Positions 1-10,348 of a stretch of DNA of 64,000 nucleotides are shown piece after piece. The notes under the pieces are model-generated. The model was not told the origin of the DNA, made no database searches, and was given only the letters and a program-made list of their open reading frames with translations. Origin of the DNA: Prorocentrum cordatum (Eukaryota > Sar > Dinophyceae > Prorocentrales > Prorocentraceae); the NCBI GenBank assembly GCA_963575745.1, contig CAUYUJ010003025.1, positions 124,001-188,000 on the forward strand, written 5' to 3'. The translations under genes and the position numbers were made by a program. Each line of letters begins with the position of its first letter. Within the stretch, counting starts at the first letter, position 1.

Positions 1-1569
1 CTCCTCCAAGTTTACTCCCCTCCAAGAAGGGATGCTGAGGAGCTGTGCGTGCGACGGTATTTGGACTCGAATGAAGGCCCGTGGCTGCGGGCATCAGTTT
101 CCTGCTGAATGCGAGCTCTGCGGCGCGCCCACCGACTCGATGTTCCACCGCCTGTGGATGCGTCCGAAGTTGCAAGCTCTCCGTTCCGAGTTGGTTGGCC
201 CGGAACTCCTAGATTCCTTGTTCGATTGCGTTACTTCGTCGGACAAGTTGTTTGTGGTTACCCATGGGGCTCTCCCTCACCCTGGCGACCTTCACCCTCC
301 TCCTCGACATATGGACGACGATGAGCTTAACATCACCTGGCATTCGGACCCCCCCCCCAGCCAGAATCGTTTGAAGGCGCGGTGTTCGTTGGCGGCTCGT
401 GTTCGAGAAGAGTCATTAAGGAGCTGTCCAGAGCCTCCTGGGGAGTCGCCCTGTACAGTCCCGACCAGGAGCTGCTTGCCACAGCCTCGGGGCCCGTCTG
501 GGCCCACCTCCCTCAGACGCCCCAGGCTGGTGAGTTTTGTGCCTTTTTGGCGGGGGTCCAATTGATATCGGGTCCCTCGTCTATTGTTCCCGACTGCGAG
601 AATGTAGTTAAACTTTTTGGGGCCGACCGATCCAGGCAACTCAGTGATAAAGGCGTGTGTTCAGGACATCTGTTGCAAGCTAGGGCTGAGCCAGGATTTA
701 AGCAGGTTTCGCTTGTTTCGCATGTCAGATCCCACCAATCGGTCGACGACGTTTCGATTTCCCCGCAGCTTCGTTTCTGGAGGGAAGGGAATGGCCAGGC
801 TGATGCCCTGGCCAAGGCCGCACTCGCGAGGCACCCATCAGATTTGAAGCTAGAGGGACCGCTCACCACCGACATCAAGTTTGCTAGAGCTTATTGTACC
901 CTGGCGATACACCTTCTCCCCCACTACGCTCCTCTGCGTGAGTATGGAGAAGTAGAGTACGTCCGCCCGCCTAAGCCAGTGAGAGCTGGCAAAGGGATGC
1001 ATGTCTGGCGACACTTTGGAACTTTTTGGAAGCGCCTGCCATGCCTCAAAGTGCGACGTTGCCCCTGGCCTCGTAAGCCCCCCTTGGAGGACTGCCCAGG
1101 CACGAGGGGGCTGCCTCTACAACGGATCAGCAGTTTAGGGCACTCCTGCATGGGTTTGGAATGTTCTGACGGGGCTACTTGTATCCTTTGTATTTCTTGT
1201 AAATCTTACTCTTCTCACGGGAGATTTAGAGGCTTGCTGGTCAACTGCCCGTCTCGCCCATCGCTCTTTGGAAGGAGGGTGTGGTCGGAGGTCTCCAAGG
1301 GGCGCCACCCCAAAAGACTTTCCGTCGGCGTCGACTGCCCGATCTCTAGCTCGGACTTATCCCGCCTGCCCCGAGGCCCCTGCAGGTACCTCCCTGCCCC
1401 CTCGGGGCCCCCGCAGGACACTGATTCTGAGGAGGAAGCCCGCCGGCAGGATATGGCCTCGGAGCTTCTTTTTGCTTTGCAGAAGCGAGATGCCCATCAA
1501 GAGCTGCGACGGGACAATCCCACTTTCTTGGCGAGGAGGCGCCAGGATCAGTCTGACAGTTCGGATTAG
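1..1569 (+). pseudogene. LINE C-terminal end: zinc motif plus RNase H, frameshifted and cut by window edge
   Basis: The reading frame is open to the left edge, so the N-terminal part (endonuclease, reverse transcriptase) lies outside. Positions 111-165 encode a C-x2-C...H motif (CELCGAPTDSMFHRLW), typical of the zinc-binding segment after reverse transcriptase in dinoflagellate LINEs. The RNase H domain follows from about 361: FVGGSC, then GEFCAF with the conserved Glu, VPDCENVV with an Asp, and GNGQADALAK with the last Asp. RNase H would remove RNA from the RNA:DNA hybrid during retrotransposition. Two defects are visible. The frame changes inside a 10-C run (349-358). The first catalytic Asp, expected in FVDGSC, is Gly (GGC). 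The frame then stays open to a stop at 1567-1569; its last ~150 residues are basic and unrecognised. Assignment is firm; inactivity is likely. Confidence 0.8.
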
Positions 1570-2474
1570 TTTATTTATTCAGGCTTTAGCCTTCTTTCTT
1601 CTTTGCAGCACGGCCCGATGCGACTGACCCTTCGGCAGGCATCCGTGCTCTACCCCACATCTGGGGCGAGGCCATCAGCCGTCCTGGCGCTCGCTGCACC
1701 AGGGGCTGGAGACCTCGTCGTCCTTGTGTGGGTGGTCGATTATTTTATTTTGCGTTTGTGGCCTTCGGCCTATCTATTTCTCGCCCATGCCTTGGCTCTA
1801 CATCTGGGGCGAGGCTATGTCGCCCAGGCGCATCCAGCACCTGGGGCAGGCCTCGTCGTCCTTGTGTGGGCCTCTCTTATTCCGAGTGCGTACGTTTCGT
1901 GTTAGCTCGTGTGTCAGGCACCCCGCTTCAGGGGGAACGTGTGCGCACATCCTGAGGGTTTTCTTCAGCGGAGCACGGGGGTAGGTTTATCCCGACAGTC
2001 GCTCGAATTTGGCGTTTGCAGTGGCCAGGCAGAGTCGCTCCTGGCCCCAACGCCTAGGCCCTCCTCATTCTTCGTGTGGCCTCGTGTGTGCATGCGTTCG
2101 TCTCGCGTACTGGCTCCTCGCCTCTGAGGTATGCGCGACGCTCTCGAGGAGGCGTCTCTTTTCTCGGGAGTACGGGGGCTCCTCGCCCCGTCGGTCTCTC
2201 GTCTTTTGGGGTGTTGCAGAGGACTGGAGCTCAGGCTCCTAGCCTCAACACCGTCGCAGCCCAGCATCCTGGCTGATGTCCGCCCGTCCTCTTGTGCAGT
2301 CGAGGGCTGGCGGTCTGTGCTGCTTTTCCACTTGCAGGATCCTGCTGGTGGCCTTGTATCCCCGCCTAACTCTGGCGGGGAAAATATTATGCAGGCTGTC
2401 GCCGCCCCAGTCCCTGCAGGAAAACTCGTTGGGGTTGGACCGAAAAAATAAGCCCACCATCAGAGAACCTCTGG
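1570..2474. other. Non-coding stretch with one imperfect duplication
   Basis: Short ORFs on both strands show no protein-like pattern. The only structure seen is an imperfect direct repeat listed separately. This may be the 3' untranslated tail of the LINE ending at 1569. Confidence 0.5.
1661..1870 (+). repeat. Imperfect direct repeat, two copies
   Basis: A segment starting ATCTGGGGCGAGGC and ending CCTCGTCGTCCTTGTGTGGG occurs at about 1661-1728 and again at about 1802-1870, spaced near 140 bp, with substitutions and small indels between. Confidence 0.7.
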
Positions 2475-2616
2475 CAGGCTTTTAAGCTTCAATGTCGTAA
2501 CGATGAGAAAGTCTCAGGCGAATCGCCCGACCCGCCCTTCCGACAAGTCTCGGGGTGCGACAGGGAGGAGTTATCTACAAAGGAAAGGGATAGAGGAGGA
2601 GGAGGAGGAGGAGAAA
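2475..2616 (+). repeat. Truncated copy of purine-flanked dispersed repeat (3' module)
   Basis: The stretch from TTTTAAGCTTCA through GTCTCAGGCGAA, GACCCGCCCTTCCGAC and GTTATCTACAAAGG matches the end module of the longer repeat at 24070-25140, including its transition into a GGA-rich tract (2592-2616). Only the end module is present here. Confidence 0.65.
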
Positions 2617-3016
2617 GAGTTCTGCATCCCCTTCATCCAGCAAGTGTTTCCCCTTTTCCGTTCACTCGCGCTGTGGCCGCTTGCTGCTCTCTTCCCTTTG
2701 AGTCGCTGGGGTTCAGGGCGAAGGATACAGGAGCAGGCATGTGAGAGAATGCGTCATGCAGGTCAGGCGTCAGCGTTTGACGGATGCGCAGTCGATTAGA
2801 TGTAGTGCCAGTGTGGGTCAGACGGTCGACGAGGCCATGTGGTGTAGCAGCAACGTGAGACAAATGTACTCAACAGCATTTTCGAGTGCGATACACGCGA
2901 GGCAAAAGAGATGCGATGCAGGCGGGGATCACGGGTGAAATTAGTTCTCCTCGCATGGTATCCAATTGGTCTGAAACAGTACGGCGCGGGTTCAAAAGCG
3001 CATCCCCGCACCGTGC

Positions 3017-3649
3017 TTGCCGCGCGCGCCTTTGCGCTGGACCCCAGCCTCTGCGAAATATCGGCCGCAGGCCCCGCCCGCGCCTCGTGCGGCGCCCTCC
3101 GCCCATCGCGGCCGCGGACCCCGGCCTCAGATGGCCGGCTGGGGCGGCCAGGGCGCCTGCGGTGGCGGCGGGGAGGGCGGCTGGGGTGGGGGCTGGCCGA
3201 GTGGCGGCGGAGGCGGCGCCAGCTCTGGTGACGCCGGCGGCGCGGGCGGCGATTGGGGCTGCGGCTCTGGCTGGCCCGGGAAGGGCGGCGGCGGGGGCAG
3301 CTGCGCCGCTGCGGGCGGTGGCAACGGGTGGGGCGGCGGCTGGCCGCCATGTGGCAGCGGCGGTGGCTGCTGGAGCGGCAAGGGGGGCGCGGATGCTGGC
3401 GGCGGAGGCTGGGCCGGCGCCTGCGGCGGGGGCAAGCCGGCGGAGGCCGCGGACGGCTGGCAGGGCGCGTGGGGCGGCGGCGGCGGTGGCGGGGGCGAGA
3501 CCGACAAAGGCTCGGGGCTGCCAAGGGTTGGGGTGGCAGGGCCCCTGACTGGTGTGGGCTCGGTCTGGCCAGATGCCTCTGGAACACTCCCCTCCGCACG
3601 TGGTCCGTTCTCTAGCTGCGCGCCTCGCCCAGTGGCTCTCAGGTTCTAG
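3017..3649 (+). repeat. GGC-rich low-complexity block; Gly-rich on plus, Pro-rich on minus
   Basis: Positions 3120-3500 are almost entirely GGC/GCC-type triplets. The plus strand reads as a Gly/Trp/Ala-rich protein and the minus strand (3507-3127) as a Pro-rich one. Both are open because the sequence lacks A and T. A Pro-rich exon on the minus strand is possible but nothing decides it. Confidence 0.5.
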
Positions 3650-3745
3650 TGGATTGCTTGAGAATTTTACTTTGTCGGTCAATCAGAGGCTGTATGCGAC
3701 CCGCGCTGCGTTCTTTTCTGTCCCCCCCTTCTCTCTCCCCTCAAG

Positions 3746-4009
3746 GTTCAACCTCCCAGAAGTCTTGTCTTCGTACTCCCCGAAGGCGTTGGTGGTCCAG
3801 GCGGGATGCCTGGCATGAGCGGCATGGCTGGCATGGCTGGCATGCCCTGCATGCCTGGCATGCCCGGCATGAGCGGCATGCTTGGCATGCCGGGCATGCT
3901 TGGCATGGGCGGCAAGCCCGGCATGGGCGGAATGGGTGGCAAGCCTGGCATGGGCCGCAAGCTTAGCAGCTCCCGCAATCCGATAGCTGCAGGAGTTTCA
4001 GATGTCGCA
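3746..4009 (+). CDS. Candidate exon with Gly-Met-Pro-rich repeats
   Basis: A pyrimidine-rich stretch (3709-3742) ending in AAG, with a second CCCAG at 3755-3759, resembles an intron 3' end. After it one frame reads VLPEGVGGPGGMPGMSGM and about twelve more GM-containing tripeptides to about 3955, then an ordinary segment (GRKLSSSRNP). GM-rich runs occur at the ends of some Hsp70 co-chaperones, but that resemblance is only compositional and I do not assign a function. Similar short GM-rich segments occur at 17256 and 40146. No splice donor could be fixed at the right end. It may equally be a minisatellite with unit GGCATG. Confidence 0.3.
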
Positions 4010-4429
4010 GCCATGACCCTAATCTGGCAAATTCGCTCTCACCAAGCGACGAACGTGCGGGCGTGGCGTATTTGTCGCGCCACTTCCGTCAAGCATGTGA
4101 GCCGATGCCGTTGGCAGTAATTATCGAGGATGCCGGCGGCGCATCACCAGCCGCTCCCTGGGGTTTTGGCGGACCTGCGCGCAGCATCGAAATCTGTGCC
4201 GCGCCGAGTATGCCAACAATCCCTGTTGGCGGGTGCTTGAATGCTTTTTGGGGGAGGCATGCTTGAGGCCTCTTGCGAGTCTGTGTTCCGTGTTTTGGGG
4301 CCTCGTGGGGTTCTTGGTGATCTGGAGACTGCCTCCATTGTGAGGGGCTTTCCGAATACTATAGCAGAGGATCGGCAGAACCGCTTTGGGGTATTCAGGC
4401 GTGTCATCGTGGCGGTCTGGGGGGGGCTC
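4010..4429. other. No gene seen
   Basis: Short ORFs on both strands, none protein-like. No repeat structure noticed before the GGCCTCTTGG-type sequence begins near 4430. Confidence 0.4.
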
Positions 4430-5060
4430 TTGGAGCGTCATTGGGGTGTCTTCGGGGCGTCATGGCGCAGTTGTGGGGCCGTCCAGGTCCGTCTTGGGGG
4501 CGTCATGGGCTCTCAGTGGTCATCCCGAGGCCATTTCAAACTGAAAAGCCTAGGAATTGGCAGTGCCATCGCGAGATTGCCTCTGGCGAGCTGTTTATCA
4601 ATGTGGCGTGCTAACTTAATTTCAACCTGCGTATCGAATAAACCTACGTCGAATCACCGCCGCCCCCCTGCCTTTTTAGAAGCGCCTTGCCGAACGTTGT
4701 GGCCAGAACTCGGCAAGCTATCGGATCATTTGTTCCCCCCGCTGTTGTGGAAACAGTTCGAGGATAAAGAAGAAAAGTTTTCGGGCTTTCCTGGAGGCTG
4801 TCTCGGAGGCCTCTTGGGAGCTCGGGCCGTCGTGGACTATCTTAGGACCATCTCGGGCCGTCTTGAGTGTATCTTCGGCCGTATTGGAGACATCTCGCGG
4901 CCATCTTGGGCTTTCTCGGGGCCTTCTTAGACGTCTTGGAAGCACCTTGGAGGCCATCTTGAGCCATCCTGGCCGTCTTTTAGCGGCAAAACCGGTGACC
5001 TGGGAAGTTTACGGGTCTTTATGGGGCGCTTCGGAGGCAATTTTGGGGTTGTTTGGAGCA
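4430..5060 (+). repeat. Dispersed 10-11 bp periodic repeat (GGCCTCTTGG type), diverged
   Basis: Recurrent TCTTGG/TCTTGAG steps separated by G/C-rich spacers, densest at 4430-4520 and 4790-5060. Between them (4530-4790) is sequence without the motif. The family recurs at 5380, 6305, 8130, 14207, 14845, 15300, 20540, 25170, 34130 and 50930. Confidence 0.7.
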
Positions 5061-5379
5061 GGAAGACCGACAAATTACGCAGTTTATAAATCATTACGGG
5101 GTGGGAAGACCGACGAGCTAGCTGGGACGTTTATGCGCCTTTCCGGGTGGCCAGCGGGTTGGGCGGAAGGCCCACTGGAACCTTTCAACAGGACCGAACA
5201 CTATCTGAAGTTCGGCTCTCCGTACACTCCTGTGGCAAGCCACCAGGGGTCGGAGGATGACGGAAAGCGCGAGCGCTTGCAGCGTCGCGATCCGTTAGGC
5301 GGGGGAAAAAACAAGGGGGAGTGTGAGGGGGTTGGCCTCGGCGGCCCCAGATCTAGTCGCAGAGTTTTCGGTCATGCTC

Positions 5380-5880
5380 GGCCCCAGACGGCCCAAGTCA
5401 GCCCCAAGAGCGCCTCAGAGAGCCCCAAGACGGCCCAAGACAGCCCCAAGAGATCCCAAGCTACCTCCACGATTGACTCTGAGGCCCAAGATGGCCCCAA
5501 GACGGCCTGAGAGCGCTCAACGAGGCCTCCAAAAGGACGTCCAAGAGACAAACCTCGCCCCATTCCCTGAGGGAGACGTGCATGTTTAGCATAGGTGCTT
5601 CCTTGGTCTTCGCAGCGTCCACGACGGCTTAAGAGGCTCCCAGAATTGCCCCAAGACGGCACACGAGGCCCCCAAGCCGGTCCCAAGAGTCCCCAAGAGG
5701 GCCCCAAGATTGTCCAAGAGAGGCCCCCAAGGGCCTTAGATGTTCCCAAGAGCGTCCCATGAGGGCCCCAACACGGCCCAAGCCCCCCAAGACGGCCCAA
5801 GAGGGCCCCAGGACGGCCCAAGAGGGCCCCAAAACGGCTCAAAGGAGCTCCAAAAAGGACCCCCAAGAAGATTCGGAGAG
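5380..5880 (-). repeat. Dispersed 10-11 bp periodic repeat, opposite orientation
   Basis: Reads GGCCCCAAGACGGCCCAAGA on the plus strand, the reverse complement of the 4430 block, interrupted at 5530-5640 by non-repeat sequence. Long ORFs such as the Gly-Pro-Ser-Trp-rich minus-strand frame 5866-5372 are read-through of this repeat, not genes. Confidence 0.75.
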
Positions 5881-6065
5881 GCCATATTCATTGATTGTTG
5901 CAAGGTTGATTGTTAGTTTGTTGTATAACGTGCACACGTCATAACACCAAGATGGCCCCAAGACGCTGAGCAAGCGATCTCGAGCCCTCACAGAGTACGA
6001 GCAGTGCCCGTCCCCGTGCCAAGCAGGCAACGGAAAAAGCGAGGTGCGAGTGATGACTTTCTTGT

Positions 6066-6228
6066 GTGGGGCGAAGCCTTCTAGGGAGGGGATCCACGAA
6101 ACGGGCGAGGGGGGAAACATGAGCGTATTGGCCAGTCTCCCCTCGTATAACGGACATAGCGAGGTGGGGCGAAGCCCTCTAGGGATGGGTCCAGGGGAGT
6201 TGCGAGGGGGGAACATGAGTGTAATGAC
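6066..6228 (+). repeat. 98-bp tandem duplication
   Basis: GTGGGGCGAAGCC(T/C)TCTAGGGA and the following GCGAGGGGGGAA(A)CATGAGTG-like segment occur at 6066 and again at 6164. The two copies differ by scattered substitutions and small indels. Confidence 0.7.
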
Positions 6229-6304
6229 CCGTCGTCCCTTTGTATTTTTTGTCAAGTGAAGCGGCTCCTGGGCGGCTCCGATTGTCCGTTCGTTTTCAAG
6301 TGAA

Positions 6305-6805
6305 ACGGTTCAAGGGCCCCAAGACGGCCCAAGAGGGCCCCAAAATTGCCCAAGATGGCACCAAAACGGCCCCGAAAGAGCCTCAGATGGTACCCGGACG
6401 GCCCGAGAGAGTCCCAAGATTGCTCCAAAGGTATTGATGTGCCGTTGGTTGTTGACGTTTTTTCGGGTTCTCGGCTCTTCGGATCCAGCAAGAGGGTCCC
6501 CAGACGGCCCGGGAGGGCCCCCAAACGGCCCAAGAGGTACCCAAGACGGTCCCCAAGAGGGCCCCACGAGGCTCCCAAGAGGGCCCGAAGAGGCGGTGTG
6601 CGGACTGGGCTGTTTGGGTGTGGGGATTGGGCTGGTCCGAAGACAAAGAGGGCCCCAGGACTGCCCAAGAAGGCCCCAATACGACCCCAAGAGAGCCCCA
6701 AGACAGCCCCAAGAGTTTCCGAAGAGGGCCCGAGGAGGCGGTGTGGGGATTGGGCTGCTTGTGTGTGGGGACTGGGCTGGCCCCAAGACGGCCCAAGAGG
6801 AGCTC
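6305..6805 (-). repeat. Composite dispersed repeat with A/T-rich core, minus orientation
   Basis: CAAGA-type 10-11 bp repeats surround a non-repetitive core at about 6435-6490 (GTTGTTGACGTTTTTTCGGG, then CTCTTCGGATCC). That core matches the reverse complement of the core in the copies at 14370-14430 and 21010-21090, so this is a third member of that composite family. A short relative of the core is also at 8105-8130. Confidence 0.65.
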
Positions 6806-6814
6806 CTTCAATTC

Positions 6815-7810
6815 AGGGCAGAGGAGGAGGAGGAGGAGGAGGAGGAGGAGGCTCCGTCCCTTCCATCCCCTTTTCGACAAAAAGGAGGAGGAGGAAGAGG
6901 AGGAGGAAGAGGAAGTTGGAAAAAAGGTTCCTTCCCTTCCCTTTGCCTCAGGGAAGACGAGGAGGAGGCCCTCTTCCTGCCCCTTTCCATCAGGAGGAGG
7001 ACGAAGAGGGGGAGGGCGCTCATTCCCTGCCCTTTCCCTCAGGAGGAGGAGGAGGAGAAGAAGGAAAACAATCCTTCCCTTTCTTCCCCGAGGAGGCGGC
7101 CCCCTTCCCCCCTGCCCCCTAGGAAGGAAATGGAGGGCGCTCATTCGTTTCCCTTCCCCTCAGGGGGAGGAGAAGGAGGACGCGCGCCCCCTTCATGTTC
7201 CCTCGGGGTGGATGAGGAGGACATTCGTTCCCTCCCCTTCCCTCAGGGAGGGCGAAGAGGAGGGGGCGGCGGAGGAGGAGGAGGAGGACGAGGTTCCGCC
7301 GTTGCCCTTTCCATCACAAGGAGGAGGAGGAGGTACCTCCCCTTCCCTCTCCCGCAGGGAGGAGAAGAGGATGCCCCTCGCTTCCCCTGCCCTTCAGGAC
7401 AGCGGGGGAGGAGGAGGTTTCTTCCCTTTCGTTTCCCTCAGAAGGAGGAAAACGGGAATGGAGCCCCTGTCCTTCCCTCTCCTTCAGGGAGGACGAGAGG
7501 GGAGGTTCCCTCCCTGCGCATTTCCATTAGAAAGAGGAGGGATAGGAGGACGAGCAGGGTCAATCCTTGCCCCTACGGTCAGGAAGGAGGCTGAGGACGC
7601 GGCTCTTTCCCTTCCCTTTCCCCCAGGAGGAAGAGGAGGAGGGGGCGGAAGAGGAGGAGAGGGGGGGGGGCGAACGAGGGGGATCTTCCCCCCCCCCGCT
7701 CCTTCGGGATGGAAGAGGCGCAGGAGTATAAGGAGGAGGAGTAGTAGTAGGAGGAGGAGGAGGAGGAGGAGGTCCCCTTCCCTTCCCCCCGATGGAGAGG
7801 AGGATGAGTT
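6815..7810 (+). repeat. Long GGA/GAG-rich purine tract
   Basis: About 1 kb of imperfect GGA and GAA triplets broken by CCCTTCCC-type segments. Several frames are open on both strands (Arg/Glu/Gly-rich on plus, Leu/Ser/Pro-rich on minus), a consequence of composition. Within it, TTCCCTT-CCCTCAGG-AGGA motifs recur every ~50-70 bp, giving a loose higher-order repeat. Confidence 0.8.
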
Positions 7811-7822
7811 TTGACGCAGCAT

Positions 7823-8012
7823 AGGAGAGAGAGAGAGAGAGAGAGAGAACAAAGAGAGAGAGAGAGAGAGAAAAAAAAAAAAGGGAGAGAGGGAGAGAGG
7901 GAGAGAGCAGGGGAGATACGTAGAGAAAACGAACGAGAAATATTACGAGAAAGAAATATATATGTAGAGAGAGAGAGAGAGAGAGAGAGATAATGAAAGA
8001 AAGAGAAAGAGA
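7823..8012 (+). repeat. (GA)n microsatellite, interrupted
   Basis: Long GA/GAGAGG runs with an A-run at 7870-7882 and AT-rich breaks such as AAATATATATG near 7955. Confidence 0.9.
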
Positions 8013-8084
8013 AACATATAGTCACGTGGGGGACTTTCGCATAGGTTTTCTTATTAACAAGAACACGTTTGAAATCTACCAGGC

Positions 8085-8215
8085 CCCCTCTGCGCTCCGA
8101 GCTGGTTTTTCGGGTTCTCGCTCTGTCGGGTCCGGAAGGGCCCCAGGCGGCTCAAGAGGCCCCAGAGATCGTCCCGAGACGGCCCCAGATGCGCCCCAAA
8201 GGAGCCGACAACGGT
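8085..8215 (-). repeat. Short copy of the composite dispersed repeat
   Basis: Contains the core-like segment GGTTTTTCGGGTTCTCG and then GGCCCCAGG/CAAGAGGCCCC units in the same orientation as the 6305 block. Confidence 0.55.
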
Positions 8216-8235
8216 CCAAGGAAACAGGGCGGATT

Positions 8236-8432
8236 CAACCAGCGTTTAATTCATCTGGTCAAACTCATCCGATGCCTAACTCCACCCGCGCCTAACTCAT
8301 CCTGCGTCGAACTCATTCGGAGTAATTCATCCGATGCCTATCTCATCCGGTCTAATTCATCCGGTGGCTAATTCATCCGGTCAATCTCATGCGGTAGGTA
8401 ACTCATCCGGCGCCTGACTCAATCACTCATCG
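8236..8432 (+). repeat. Degenerate CATCCGG minisatellite
   Basis: Twelve or so copies of (A)ACTCATCCG or ATTCATCCGG separated by GTGCCTA-like spacers, spacing about 14-18 bp and irregular. No ORF of interest. Confidence 0.7.
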
Positions 8433-8850
8433 CAGCGGTTCACACCACCCCCACCCCCAGTCACCCCTTTGAGGGGCCTGACGCCCCCCAGGGGGGGGAT
8501 TCGTGCGTTGGGGAAGGGGGGTCGGCAGCGGCGATTGAAGATAATGCGCGCGCTGGTTTTGGTCGCGAAGATATTCGCATCAGGTTTTTGTACGTGCATC
8601 GCAAGCTGTATGTTGGGTGTACAAAGGTTAGTGCTAGGGGTGTGTACGACTGTGTCGAAAGTAAAACCTCACTGCCATTATCCTCATCGTCCTCTTCCGC
8701 TCGTCATTCCCCCTCGTTGTTGGCTATTTCTTGCTCATGCCTCCATGCTGTCGCCCCCGCTGTCCGCAGCTGGCGTGGCATCAAGTTGACACTGCCCTCG
8801 CGGGTGACAGCTGGCCCGAGCTGCTCTTCTTTCCATCCTTTTACTTCTCC

Positions 8851-8967
8851 ATGGCGCCCAAGAAAGCTCAGCGAGCGCGCCTGGGCATGGAGGTGCGCAT
8901 GCTCATTGAGTTGCTCCAGCACAAGGAGTTGTTTGTTGGGAATTGTTCGGCCCACCACCCATTGTAG
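8851..8967 (+). CDS. Small ORF, 38 residues, possible exon
   Basis: ATG at 8851 to TAG at 8965 encodes MAPKKAQRARLGMEVRMLIE and 18 more residues. The composition (Lys/Arg start, amphipathic middle) is more protein-like than the surrounding low-complexity frames, and the preceding sequence is pyrimidine-rich. I do not recognise it. A second protein-like segment (EEIERRAVSEQVAFKRAG) lies at 9080-9180 in another frame and might belong to the same spliced gene. Weak evidence. Confidence 0.2.
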   Translation: MAPKKAQRARLGMEVRMLIELLQHKELFVGNCSAHHPL

Positions 8968-9261
8968 TTGGCCTAGGGGGGAGGAAGTTTGGAATGGGGG
9001 GGGGAGGGAAGGGAAAGGGCAGGGGTGGCGGCAAACGGGGACGGGGGCGACAGCGCCGGCCCCTTGCCCCCCCCCCGCCGGAGGAGATCGAGAGGCGCGC
9101 GGTGTCCGAGCAGGTTGCGTTCAAGCGTGCGGGGGCCATCCGCGACGTGGCCCTTTCGTCTTCTCGGGGGCCGTTCTTTTGAGCACGAGGAGGGGCAAGA
9201 AGGAGGAGAACGGGGGATGATCGGGAGATGGTCGAGGATGAAGCGGATGACAATGATGGGG

Positions 9262-9276
9262 CCCCCCCCCCCCCCC

Positions 9277-9312
<36 letters not shown>
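9262..9312. repeat. Poly-C run
   Basis: About 50 bases that are nearly all C. Such runs are prone to length errors in sequencing. The ORFs passing through it (poly-Pro or poly-Gly) are artefacts. Confidence 0.9.
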
Positions 9313-9319
<7 letters not shown>

Positions 9320-9484
9320 CTCTCGCTCTTTATTTTCCGAGCTGCGCCACCCTCTCCATTCGCTTGCCGCGCTGCCGGGAACTTGCGAATACTCCCATCA
9401 TCGAGGCGTGCGCCAGCAAGCCGCTCGACCCGATCGACGGCGACTCGCCTGCCCAGAAGGCCGGCACACAATATTCATAAACAA

Positions 9485-10160
9485 TTAAAAAAGTGCTGCT
9501 GCTGCTGCCGCGGCTTTGACGTCGGCGTCCAGGTTTGAATCTAAGGTTCGCTGCTTCGGCGATGCGCCGCCAGCTTGGGCGTTTTCTCTCCCGGGCAAGC
9601 TCTCCGAGCATCTGCCCACCAAGGGTATGATCAACCTGTTCTGCGAGAAGGGGGCGGCCGTGGCGAAGATGACCAACGCGCACTTATCAGGCCTCCTCCC
9701 CTTCTCTAGTTTGCAGCCGAGCGCAATTGGGGTGTCCTCGCCAGTCGTCCGATATCTCTTCTCCCACTGCCTCCCCTCATACCACCCCTTTTGTTGGTTC
9801 TGGCAGCGACGGCTGAGCTGTGGCTCATATCTCCAAGATTTCCTCCTCCTCCTCCCCATTGCTAGCTCGTGTTCGGGCGGTCGTCGCGTCGTCGGGGCCG
9901 GGGTCGTCGTCGAAGTCTTTCGGGGGGTGGCCATTCGATTGTCGCCAGTGCGTCGCCTTGCGCGTTTGAGGGGCGACGGCGGGCGAACGCGCGAGAGGGC
10001 GCGCGGGGGGGGGGGGGGGGCGGGAAGAGGAGGAGGAGGAGGAGGAGGAGGGGAGGAGGAGGAGGAGGGAGGTGGAGGAGGAGGAGGAGTCAAGCGCGGG
10101 CGCGGGGCCCCTCCTGCCCTCGGCCGTGCCGCGCGCCGTGCCATCGGCGTGGCCGCAGCC
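9485..10160. other. No recognisable gene; trinucleotide tracts
   Basis: A 250-residue plus-strand frame (9516-10268) begins with ordinary-looking sequence but runs into GGA repeats (10020-10095). It resembles nothing I know, and an opposing minus-strand frame is equally long. CTG and TCC triplet runs occur at 9495-9510 and 9841-9855. Confidence 0.4.
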
Positions 10161-10348
10161 TGCGGGGAGGCTAACCAGCCCGCCTCCCCGCGCCACTGCT
10201 CGGGGGGGAGGGGGAGGCTACCCAGCCCGTCTCCCACCTCCCCCCACCGGCGACTGCGGGGAGGCTAACCAGCCCGCCTCCCCGCGCCACTGCTCGGGGG
10301 GGAGGGGGGGGCTACCCGGCCCGTCTCCCACCTCCCCCCACCGGTAGA
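10161..10348 (+). repeat. 94-bp tandem duplication containing two hairpins per unit, upstream of the RT ORF
   Basis: Units start at 10161 and 10255. Each carries a perfect 10-bp stem (GCGGGGAGGC ... GCCTCCCCGC, 10-base loop TAACCAGCCC) and then a second, imperfect G-run/C-run hairpin. It lies immediately before the reverse transcriptase frame, so it may be the 5' untranslated end of that element. Confidence 0.75.

Noticed and set aside
5372-5866. Long Gly-Pro-Ser-Trp-Leu frames and similar Pro-Lys-Thr-Ala-Gln frames in several places
   Set aside because: They are translations of the 10-11 bp periodic repeat, open in several frames on both strands; the protein pattern only mirrors the DNA period.
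6383-7814. Frames of 250-400 codons rich in Arg/Glu/Gly (plus) or Leu/Ser/Pro (minus)
   Set aside because: Purine triplet tracts have no stop codons in most frames; no domain-like sequence is present.
9121-9480. Poly-Gly/poly-Pro proteins across the C-run
   Set aside because: Homopolymer artefact, and the run length is unreliable.
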